Assembly: GCA_009760855.2 (NCBI GenBank)
Contig: WPIO01000053.1
Coordinates: forward strand, 78,501-142,500
Source: Cristatella mucedo
Lineage: Eukaryota; Bryozoa; Phylactolaemata; Cristatellidae
Length of the DNA stretch: 64,000 nt
Direction of reading: 5' to 3'
Below, piece after piece: positions 33,905 through 54,847 of this stretch; the stretch's first letter is position 1, and each line of letters starts with the position of its first letter. The position numbers and the translations under genes are program-made. The notes below the pieces were generated by a model, which saw only the letters and a program-made list of their open reading frames with translations, did no database searches and was not told the origin of the DNA.

Positions 33905-33985
33905 GCACATTGAACCAAGGATTCTATAGACAAGCGTTAGGTTGGGCCGTCGGAGCAGCTATACCAGGCCAGATGACCACTAGGT
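33905..33985 (+). repeat. Dispersed repeat shared with 1830-1925
   Basis: TGCACATTGAACCAAGGATT and the following 60 bases parallel the reverse strand near the left end of the window. Confidence 0.5.
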
Positions 33986-34200
33986 TAAATGTCAATCGCA
34001 ACGTCCTTCTTGAGCGCATCTCATCTCGCCTGGGCATTACTGGCACTGCATTGCAATGGTTACGGTCCTATCTCAGACCTATCTGTCAAGAACTTTATGA
34101 CTGCAATTTTATGCGAACTCTCATTGAACCTCTATGGCTCACCATCAACCAGCATTGTAATTTCAAGGTAATATTGTTGACTTTGTCTGAAAGGATTCTT
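33986..34200 (+). mobile_element. LINE-B reverse-transcriptase fragment
   Basis: L-L-E-R-I-S-S-R-L-G-I-T-G-T-A-L-Q-W-L-R-S-Y-L, the palm-region phrase of CR1/L2-type reverse transcriptases, similar to 6590-6660. Truncated on both sides. Confidence 0.65.
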
Positions 34201-34254
34201 TAAGTAAATGGCTTCTTTATCTTACGCAAACTAACGCATCCGTCGGTTAGTGTT

Positions 34255-34790
34255 ATTGTAACCGAGTTCAATGGGCCAGCGGCTAACTCCCACTATGGCT
34301 CGCTACTATCTATGTCCGTTCTGGGTCGTTACGCCGGGCCCTTCGGTAACAGTGGTTCACGCGTGATCAATCGGGTACACAACACTTTATATAATACACA
34401 CGCATGCGCTATACAAAGGAGGGCACTAAACAAGCCTACAGAGGAAGTTCCTGTACAAGGTAAACTACAGGGGCACGGGATGACGCCGCAAGCGCGAACA
34501 AACGTGTTAGTGCTCAGTCGGCTTCCACAGTCGCCCCGTCGCAGGACTCCGTCTCACCAGTACAAGCATACGCCGTCCAAGACCCGGCTAGCTGAGTACT
34601 CTGTGGTAGACGGAGCGGACGTCCAACACCGTCGAGAGCTTCCGCCGAAAGAGGCGAGCACGTTGTACCCAGTTCCCGTCCTCGGGACTCTGGGAGCTGA
34701 CCCCAGGCTTTTCCCTTCCGGGGCAAGGCAACGCCCAGCCCGACATATCGAATGTCAGTGGGTCCGCCTACTCTAGGGTACATTATTATT
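34255..34790. repeat. G+C-rich segment of unknown class
   Basis: Base composition stands out from the A/T-rich surroundings. Long frames are open on both strands (plus 34312-34776, minus 34514-34783) but neither resembles a known domain. It ends at a short ATT run. It may be part of an LTR or another transposon. Confidence 0.4.
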
Positions 34791-35031
34791 AAAGTTATTA
34801 GAATTGAGTAGCCGAATTTCCCTAGCAGCGCTGGCTCATTTCCCTTATAGCTCTAGCTCATTCCATTTGCAGCGCTTGCTCAGTTTCATTGAATAAATTT
34901 CTATTTCGGTCCTTGTTCGCGTTCAAAGTGATTAGGTTGAATCAATGAAAGAAGCTGCTTTACTTCTCAATATACTTTAGGTTTGAATACAATTATTTTT
35001 TATCTTGAAGCATGGATAAACGTTTTGTCAC

Positions 35032-35215
35032 AATAATAATAACAATAGTAATATTAATGCACTTGACAAAATGCCCTCAGAGAACTCAATCTCTTTCTAG
35101 GGGCTTTATATTTGCTGCAAAGGAAAGACGATCGAATGGTGAGTGGTAACATGCTTGATAAACAACATGAATAATAGGGGTGACATGCACAGGGTCAGCA
35201 TGCAAGTGTGGTTAG
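35032..35215 (-). mobile_element. LINE-B 3' tip
   Basis: TAA/ATT-type tail, hairpin as ATGCCCTCAGAGAACTC...AGGGGCTTTAT, then untranslated sequence. Truncated near GTGTGGTTAGTA. Confidence 0.8.
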
Positions 35216-35659
35216 TAACTATAACTTAAATTAATACTGTACTTTTACGTTCTGCAGCAATAGTTACACGATGAGCTGGAAATTCACTGCCGTGCTGAGT
35301 GTCTAAGGTTGATAATGCTAATATTCGATTTCCGCTACTACTGTGTAGATTCATCTGATAGAGCAATGAGCCTCCCTACTTCACCGTAGGTTTCTGTACA
35401 GCCGAAGCTGAGACACTTGGGGTTTTCAGCATTCAAGCTTTCCGCCGGTAACAGGACGCACATGCACTCAATATTTCAGTTAACACCACGCTTCACTTAT
35501 TTAACACTTCGAGAAAAGTATGAGTGGAACCACGCCTGTACCTCGTCCGCAATCTTCTTCGTTATACGTTCGATTTCTCAATTTGAAACACAAGTTCTAC
35601 TTCAGCGGCGATTACCTTACGCCAAGGTCACTTGACGAGAAGTGAGTAGATGCCGATCC
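35216..35659. other. No recognised feature
   Basis: A plus frame at 35417-35635 has no recognised domain. Confidence 0.35.
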
Positions 35660-35720
35660 TGATGTATCTCAATCTGTAACTCCACAACGCCACACTGACT
35701 TTGTGAGTGTTACACAGGAG
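35660..35720 (-). mobile_element. LINE-A 3' tip
   Basis: TGTATCTCAATCTGTAACTCC followed by a decayed GTGTTACACAGGAG block, reverse orientation. Confidence 0.5.
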
Positions 35721-35880
35721 ATTAGCTTCAGCTAGGATTCGGTCAAGGCAGTCTACAAGGAAAAGGGTCTCGAGGAGTGTAACTGACACACTCAGCAAGA
35801 TTGGCTGCCAGCACCTTGAGCCTGGGCATGAGCCAGGTCAGCTCTGGAGTTCCCATCCATGACGTGACCACTCCGTCTAA
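35721..35880 (-). pseudogene. Duplicated TRIM exon fragment
   Basis: Parallels 27510-27690 of the TRIM-like gene. On the minus strand both read V-V-T-S-W-M-x-T-P-E-L-T and the V-L-A-A-[KN]-L region up to the CTTGTAG acceptor. A stretch equivalent to about 27620-27645 (the donor region) is deleted here. No other TRIM exon is nearby. It is joined directly to a Tc1-like remnant on its right. Confidence 0.7.
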
Positions 35881-36119
35881 GTGACTAATATAAGATCGCC
35901 GGCCGAATTGTGGGAAACATTTCAAGCGGTCTGACATGCTGTACCATTCGACGTAACTCTGGAACTCGTTGAGTCCATGCCAGCCCAAATAGCTGATATA
36001 GTAGGTAGTCAGGGAGGAGGCCACATCCTACTAAATTTATTGTTTCTACTGCTCATGATTCGGTTGTCGTGCTAAGAGACTGTGCGTTGGACTGTTATGT
36101 TTACTGTTTGGCCTCAATT
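35881..36119 (+). mobile_element. Tc1-like copy 1, left part
   Basis: ACTAATATAAGATCGCCGGC and the following bases align with 38134-38365, the transposase C terminus (L-E-L-V-E-S-M-P-like) and 3' untranslated region. It is interrupted at 36120 by a solo LTR and continues at 37333. Confidence 0.7.
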
Positions 36120-37332
36120 TGTAACGCCGAAGGCTCGGCGGGGTAGGCTTGACCTGCCGCTTACCTAGCGGCTTATCCTAGCGCCTAATGCCGTTCGGTG
36201 CGTGCCTACGCGAAATAAGAAGGCCGCCACAAAACGAGCGTTTCTGGCGCTGACCTAGGTACCGTTACTAAAGGGGGTCGTGAGTCCGGGGCGTTAATTG
36301 GAAAGCGAGACACACAAACTGGGGATTTTACTGAGCTTTATTCGCAAGCGCACAAAGTCGATCGCGTCTAGCTCAGCTTTATCTCCACACTCCTTGAACG
36401 TTCTTAACAGCACCAACACTCTTGCGGAGGGAATACTTCTCCACACTGAGCCCGAACCAGAGCCTAAACCCTAACCGGAGAACTAGGACTCGGTTCCACC
36501 AGTGCGGCAGGAATACTCCACACACGCCACCTCAAGCACTCTTGCGGAGGAAACACGTCTCCACACTTATGCTACTTACATCTATACTGGGTAACGACCC
36601 AAATAGACAGAGCTCGAAGTGGAGCCTAAACCCTAACCGGAGAACTAGGAGTCCACACACGCCAACTACGCCTAGCTCGCCCCGGCAAATCCTTATGCCG
36701 AGACTGCGTGTTAGCGCGCACACACAAAACACAAAAGAAACACAAAATGCCAGCTCGGACGCGATACGACCGTAGTCGGTGGAGTCCACCGAATCCTCCT
36801 AGCACGGTCTCGTCCTGTTCCGTCAATCGCCGGCGAACAGCCCGCCCTCCTCCCTCGTTTCAGAAAAACGAGTCCGACGGCGTCAAAGCTCGGAGCCGGA
36901 CAAAAGACAAAAGACCAAAAGACCAAGAGCGAGCGTCGCTCGACTCTTAAATACCTAGCTGAGACAAGGGGGCAAGAGCTTAGTGGTATTGGGCCCGACA
37001 ACCCGGCCCATTACGGTAAGGAATTAATACCGTCCCCAGGCCACTGGAAGGGTACTTCTGTCCAGCTTGAATGGCGAATGGGTTCCAGATGATTCTTTCT
37101 TGGAACCAGTGAAGGCGGAGGTTGACAGGCCAGCCAACATCAATTTAGCAGCTTCCGTGGGTATCGGACCAATTCTAAAGGCCGAGTCGCCATCGCTGGT
37201 CTCAGAGCTTCCTGGCTTGCTCTTAAGCGCTCCCTCTCTAACCGCACTGACGCTCCTCTCTGGCTCACTGCTCCAGGACAAAGGAGTTCTAGCCCCGCGC
37301 TAAAATTCAGCCGAGGCCAGCAGGGCGCTACA
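36120..37332 (-). repeat. Solo LTR, minus orientation, 1213 bp
   Basis: Reverse complement relative of the LTR at 31396-32709: on the plus strand it starts TGTAACGCC and ends GGCGCTACA. AATT flanks both sides (36116-36119 and 37333-37336). TATA-like and AATAAA-type signals are in equivalent places. It is about 100 bp shorter than its partner, largely in the internal repeat region (36420-36660). Confidence 0.92.
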
Positions 37333-37450
37333 AATTTCACTCGTTGATACACTCCGGGAGTATTTTAAAACCGCGTACAACAATAGTCGACCAGGTGGCC
37401 ATAGTTCGAGTGGGTGCTGCAAAACGTACGGCCACTAATGTAGATATATG
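37333..37450 (+). mobile_element. Tc1-like copy 1, right part
   Basis: Continues copy 1 after the LTR: TTTCACTCGTTGATAC and TTTTAAAACCGCGTACAACA align with 38365-38470 of copy 2. Confidence 0.65.
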
Positions 37451-37479
37451 GAAATGCTTTAAGTAGATGTATATAGAGT

Positions 37480-38470
37480 GCCTGAAGGCCTACTTTTCCC
37501 ATGCTCGAATCCATGCCAAAGCACTCGAGCCTACCGCCGACAAGATCCTCGGTGAGCGGACTTCGGTAAGGCGAAAAAGCTCAACGAAAAAGGGCTTATG
37601 GCAAGGCTATGGCAAAGAAAGCTCCTCTACTGACGACAGGTCATAAAAGAGGCACGTGCTCCATGGGCATGACAGCATAGACACTGGACTGCCAAAGATT
37701 GGACGTGGGTATTCCTTACCGGCGATTGTAAGTAGACCGTGCATGGCAGCTGCAAACGTCGATCCTACATATGACGAAGGAATAACGAAGCACGTGCTGA
37801 TGTCAGCTTGCAGAATACTGTAAAGTTCGGGTCAGGATCAGTGATTTGTGGGGAGGCTACACCGTAGGCAGTGTAGTGGCTCTTCACCACATTTCAAGCA
37901 TAATGAATAAATGAATACATGTACCTGCGAATCCTGGCCGACGTTTCTGTGCCAAGTGCATTGCGACTGCTAGGCAATAATTGCATGTATCAACAGGACA
38001 ACGATCCGGAACATGCTGCCAAAATGGGCTGCAAATCTCAACTGCTCCCCTCATTTAATAGGCTTGCAGCCACCGAGTCCTCAACCCGATTGAACATTGT
38101 GGGACAAGGTTCGGCATCGGCTGAGAGCTATAGACACTAACATAAGATCGCCGGCCGAATTGTTAGGACAAATTGCAAGCAGTCTGGCATGCTATACTAT
38201 CCGATGGAGCTCCGAAACTCGTCGACTCCTTGCAAGTTCGAATAGCAGAAGTGGCCACTAATCGGGGCGGGGCCACATCCTACTAGATTTAGTGTTTCTA
38301 GTGTCCAAGATTCAGTTGTGTTAAAAAAATTGTTTGTTGGACTTTTTTTTACTGCGGCATCAATTTCACACGTTTGAACGGTCCGGTAGGACTTTAAAAC
38401 TGCCTACAGCAATAATCGATGAGGCAGCCATAATTGAAGTGGGCGGGACCAAACTTATGGCTTCTAGTGT
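37480..38470 (+). mobile_element. Tc1-like copy 2 with transposase remnant
   Basis: Frames read as the C-terminal half of a Tc1-type DD34E transposase: F-G-S-G-S-V-I-C-G-like at about 37825, H-H-I-S-S-I-M-N-K, then Y-Q-Q-D-N-D-P-E-H-A-A-K (37986-38021), holding the second catalytic aspartate, and N-P-I-E-H (about 38082-38096), holding the glutamate. Several frameshifts and stops make it inactive. Terminal inverted repeats are not visible; both ends are inferred from alignment with copy 1. Confidence 0.75.
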
Positions 38471-38635
38471 ATGCAGCTCAATTCTTATGAAACATGGCTA
38501 AATGAACAATACACAAATCCGAGTTCGTCACGTCGGCTGCTAGAGTAAAACGCTAGGTCCAACTACTACAAAGGGGGCTGCAATCAAGCCATTTACAGTA
38601 TACTGACGAAATTACTAGTAATCTCTAGTATACTC

Positions 38636-38715
38636 CAATAATTCTAATAATAATATTACACATGGTAAAGCGCCCTCAGATAACTCAAATCTCTTTCTAG
38701 CGCTTTAAATTTAGG
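38636..38715 (-). mobile_element. LINE-B 3' tip
   Basis: TAATAATATTA tail and AAGCGCCCTCAGATAACTC...TCTAGCGCTTTAAATTT hairpin region. Confidence 0.75.
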
Positions 38716-39890
38716 TTCAGTGACGTCGTGTTGCAGCATCTGGCAGCCTCGATTGACAATCGCGGCCCTGCACCGAGCAGCGCTAGGTCGTGATGCAGTG
38801 CCTTGAGACTGATATTGCAATGGCAGCTGAAACTTGGCAGCACGGATTACGCAAGCAGCAGTGGGTTTTGCAAGGGCCGCGATAGCCCAAGAAGGTTAGG
38901 TGCGTGTTTTTCATTACCGAAGTCGACAGTTCGATGCCTGCAGTGGGCTATCTATCATCAGTGCCAACTGCAATTAGTGGTGTTGGCTGTCAGGGCTCTT
39001 CTGCTGCTATACAATCGAGGCCGTTCAATCAGCCAATGTTATTATTTTATATGCGGTGTCCCTTAGGACTCCACCTACTACCTACTTTGTTTTTAAATGG
39101 AGAGATACAAGTCACTATCCCTGTTGGTGGCAACGTTACTCAATCTGATATATTTTGATCTTTAAGATATTTACACGAAGCAATTTCTTCCAGGTAAAGG
39201 CATATCGTGTCAACTTCAGGAAAGGCTTGGTTATTGAGACCACTTGATCCACTGTATCTCCTACGACAGACAACTTGATTCACGGTATCTCTTACGGCAT
39301 GCTTGCCAAGACGAACCAGTAGGATGATGGTCTGCAAATGCATCTAAGATCAAATCAAATTACCAAAATAGGCAAAGGGCTTCCTTAAAACCTTGCTACC
39401 CACTTGGTACATTTTGCCTCCTTGTAGCAATGAGAACCATAAACGTCCAGCCTAGTCCAGCATTAAAGGTGGGATTTCGTTTCACGAGTGGTCGTCGACG
39501 TCACAATTCCTTACTAGCTTGGCAGTAGCTGCTACCCGAGCTGATTGCCCTGCCCCGTGTCGTAGAGCTCTCCTTTGCGGACCACAGGGTTTCATAGGGC
39601 ATATAATTCAATCACTTAATTCCGAGCACTGCCTCGTGAGTAGTCTCAGCATGTTTACAGCTGCCACTGCACAAGGGAGTACTTTTTTTTTTAAAGCGAT
39701 CCACCCATCACCCACATTAACGTCGCACGCATCTTAGCAGCACATTGCAAGATTCAGAGCAACAGCTTCTATGCAGCTTCTGTTGACACCGAATTGTCCT
39801 TCACCACGACCTCAGCAGCACCACCAGACCTTGAGGCACTCGCCTAGGTATGTCAATTGCCGTGAGATGTGCAACAGAAAAAAAATGATA
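38716..39890. other. No recognised feature
   Basis: Short frames such as plus 38803-39066 and 39519-39737 show no domain. Confidence 0.35.
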
Positions 39891-39894
39891 CGAT

Positions 39895-40312
39895 ATATGC
39901 AATTGCAACAAGTTGTCTCAAGGTTAAGGTGTGTGCATTTCACAATCCAGGTCGTAGGTTCGAGTTCTGCAGCAGAGAATCCTTTAACACTGTTGGCAAC
40001 TGGAGCTTTAGCTCTGCAGGTCCCAGACTGTGGAAATTGCATCTACAATTCTTACGCAACGACAACTACTCTCCTACTGCCGACTATGAATCATCGTTTA
40101 CAGCGGTCCTGAGTTGCTACTTCCAAGCTACTCACTACTGCAATTACTCTCCTGACTCTGCTATGCTTCTCACTTTCTCTTTATTGCCTGAGACGAAGTC
40201 TGTTGGCTACCGAATGCATACCAAAAGCCTCTTAGGCTGTGAGTGCGCTATACAAAACTCCCACATAGTCTTTATGACTTTGTGGAGTTACAGACGGAGA
40301 TACATTACATTG
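39895..40312 (+). mobile_element. tRNA-like head joined to a LINE-A 3' end
   Basis: 39905-39975 has box-A-like TCTCAAGGTTAAGG and box-B-like AGGTTCGAGTTC at tRNA spacing. From 39985 the sequence is LINE-A: G-N-W-S-F-S-S-A-G-P-R-L-W-K frame, untranslated region and GGAGATACATTACATT tail. It could be a SINE that uses a LINE-A tail, or a chance junction of two elements. Confidence 0.5.
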
Positions 40313-40319
40313 CTTGCTG

Positions 40320-41115
40320 CAAGCAGGTTGAAGGCCGTAAGGGGCTTTTCTAACGTTCTATAAACGAGGCTGTTCAAATCAGCGGAGCTTAAATTTACTT
40401 GCAACTTTTAGCTGGTAATCTAATGGGGGGACAGCTGCATCGTCTAACAAAGCAATCAGCACACCCTCGAAAGACAATGCTCAACAATTTAAAATGACAG
40501 TGTATTAACCGTGGAATAGGTATCGACAGCACCTAGCCGGTGAGGAATCAAAAGCGGCCAGCCTGGCCGGCGCTACACGCCCTCATCCACCCGCCACACC
40601 TCTCTTCAAACGCCTGCCCTTCTTCCTATTGGTCGCAGGGGCAGACTGCTTGTGGCACGGTGTCCGTAACGAGAAGCAGCATCCGCACCGCCCTGTGCAT
40701 CTACGCCGGCATAGTCCGAGAGCAGCGTGCTGCAACGTCATCATTCTGCAGCGACGTTTGCCTCTGCCTGCATTGAGCAGCGGTGGCAGCAGCAAGGTGG
40801 CAGTCACACCTTCTCTGTTGAGTCAGTCGGAGGCTTCGGCAGATGCCCATCAAAGCAAGGCTTAGTAGTAGCAGCACCAGCTGCTGCAGTGGGCACCAGT
40901 GTAGCCGCTGCTATCATGTGCCGGGCTACATGTATATACATATAGGCAAAGTCAGTCAGTGAAATTCAACGTCGTACTGGCTGCCTGGAATAACGGCACG
41001 GACTGCACTGTACTGCACGGCTGCACTGTCACGACCACTCGATCGACAGAAACAAGACTTAATCCAGTCGACGTGAGGTCAAGTACAGCAGCTGCCCCGG
41101 AAGGCAGTGCTGCTG
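40320..41115. other. G+C-rich segment, no firm gene
   Basis: 40540-40940 is G+C-rich with frames on both strands, including CTG/CAG-rich stretches. I see no known domain. It lies just beyond the inferred GPN1 stop codon, so it may include the GPN1 3' untranslated region. Confidence 0.3.
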
Positions 41116-52573
<11,458 letters not shown>

Positions 52574-53737
52574 GCTGTAAACACTGACAGCGAATACGGT
52601 CACGATATGTGACCTTCAAGATAATAGAGAATCTTCTATTCTATATATCGTGAATAATTATTTTTATTTTATATTTTAATTTAAACGAACAGTTTTTCTA
52701 CTGTCATTTGCTGAAATAGGAATGACAGCTGCACCACCTGATTTAAGAAGTGGTTGTTTGGGTTTTGGCGGCTTGCGTCGCGTGCAGCTTGCAGGCGTTA
52801 CCCTCTCGGACCGACTTTGTTGACAATGAATGGGCATTGTCGCTAATAGAAAATATTCTGGTGAATTGTATCTGTTGAAGCAGCTTTCTCGACCTTTGCT
52901 GAACGGGTCCAGGTGCGTGGCGCATGGAGTGATAGTAGGAAGCTGCATATATCACCATGGCTGCGGCGTGGAGCCTGGAATGTATGTGCACTCAAACACT
53001 GCATATGACCCGAAGTTGCAGTGCTCGAAGACAGCGCGCAAATAAGAAACTGATTGCTCGTTTGACATTCGTCTTCATCGTTACATATTTTGCAACATTT
53101 TCAGAGACCGTGTCGCTGTTCCTCCAGCGTGCTCTCGCATCACTCGCTCCTCCTTAGCGTCCAGTCACCTCACATGCTTCGCACCAAATTGAAACCTTTC
53201 TTGTATGATCGAGCCTTAAATTCATGTGCGCAAAAAGTCTGCAACTCCCTTCCAGCAATGGTCGCTACCTGCACGAACCTTGCATCATTTAGGTCTCAGC
53301 CGAATAAGCATCTGTATCGAGCAGCTTTCCTCCTCCCGCCCCAGTGAATTAGTCTTTCGTATTCCTGCGGGATTTGCGTGCTTGCCTGTGAATAATTTGG
53401 TGCATTTTATTAGCCGCAAGTCTTGGTCACTGGTGACTGAGCATCCTGATGTTTGCTTTAGCACGCTGACCGAAGCATGATACTTGTTAGCTTTTGCATG
53501 CTCAATTCTGCGAACGTCACCAGCCCTTTATCGTCGATACTCTTCCAGTGAGTTTTAGAGCACCTGGAGAATATAGATTTAGCTGTATCACGGTAATTTA
53601 CTAAACACTTGTTTTAATTATTGTTATTATTATTCTCAGTACCGTGCTCGAACCTAGGGTGGGTTAAAGCCAATAGCTAGCACGTTAAAGCGGCATTTTA
53701 CGGCGAAGACATCTTTTTCAGAGGTTGAATTTAAAAG
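52574..53737. promoter_or_regulatory. Divergent GPN1-STK36 intergenic region
   Basis: About 1.16 kb between the two start codons, which face away from each other. Transcription of both genes must begin in or near here. I see no clear TATA box tied to either start. A LINE fragment occupies 53041-53350, so the original spacer may have been shorter. Confidence 0.5.
53041..53350 (+). mobile_element. CR1/L2-like LINE C-terminal fragment
   Basis: Frame 53090-53347 reads M-L-R-T-K-L-K-P-F, Y-D-R-A-L-N-S-C-A-Q-K-V-C-N-S-L-P and a final F-R-S-Q-P-N-K-H-L-Y-R. This parallels the S-F-x-x-x-A-P-K-A-W-N-S-L-P ... L-K-T-H-L-F end of LINE-B. Confidence 0.6.
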
Positions 53738-54816
53738 ATGGATAATTATCACGTGCTCGAGCTGATCGGCGAAGGCTCTTTCGGCAAGGTGCACAAAGGG
53801 CGACGCAAGTACACTGGTCAGGTGAGAGAGAGAGAGAGGCCTCTTAAGCCCAGGGCACTGCAGCAGCCGCTCTCAAGCAGACGCTCCGCTGCCAGCGGCA
53901 GCGGCGCTGCAGCTGAGCCTCGCGCAGCGGCCCGACGAGCAGGTCAGCAGAGCACTGCCAACGAGCCGTTGAGCAGTGCAATCGGCCGATCGCACACAGC
54001 GAGCAGAGACGGTTGCCTTCTGCCGGCATGCTGAGAGCTGCTGCTGGCGGCGGAAGTGATGCTATGCCGGTCTTGTGCTGCTGTCGAACTACTGCTGTAG
54101 TCTTTCCAGCAGCACTGCTGGCTGCTCGTGCATTCTGACCTCGCTGCTAGCTCATTGCTATGACGTCAGCAAAAGCTTTTTGCTGAAAATATGACCCGGC
54201 AGGCAGCTGGCCAGAAACTCGTGGCAGCTGCTTGTAGGATAGTGCTGCTAGTGTAGTGATAGACTGCTGCAGCTGCTGGACCTGGGGGCGGAGCAAGAGA
54301 AGGGTCCGTAGGTCGAGTCTGGCATCCGGTAGCCATCTGTGCAGTCAAGCTGTTGCTGCATGCCGGCTGCTGGTGCTGCTTGCCAGCTGTTGCTGCGTGC
54401 CGACGATGGCTGCTGCTCAGGTGCTGCTGCTGCAGCATGCCAGCTGCTGCTGCTGCTGCTGCTCAGATGCTGCCTCGGTCACAGTGCTACAGCGGGCGGT
54501 GCCGCTAGCCTGGGCGACTGGACTTTCATCAGTTTCAAGCGAGTTTTCTAAGGGTTCTCTCTTGAACGATATCTTTCAACTCCTCGTGGTGGTATTTTAA
54601 TACTCACTCCTTTATTGCTGTCGAGTTTCTGGCTCATCTCCTCATTCACCACCGTAGGATAGCAGCACCTCGCCTGGCCCTGGGGGTTGTGGTGGGTAAG
54701 ATGTTTCAACTTCCATTGGTCCGATTTTGCTGATTGGCTGATGTGGTATGTGTGGCCAGATCCCCCAGCATTCGCTGGGACCAGGCGATGATGATACACT
54801 TGATGAAGACGTGAAC

Positions 54817-54847
<31 letters not shown>

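Noticed and set aside
36422-37303. Several open frames at 36.4-37.3 kb
   Set aside because: Same reason: they lie within the inverted solo LTR.
54256-54600. Cys/Leu-rich frame in CTG-rich sequence
   Set aside because: Lies in STK36 intron 1 and consists mainly of GCTGCT repeats.
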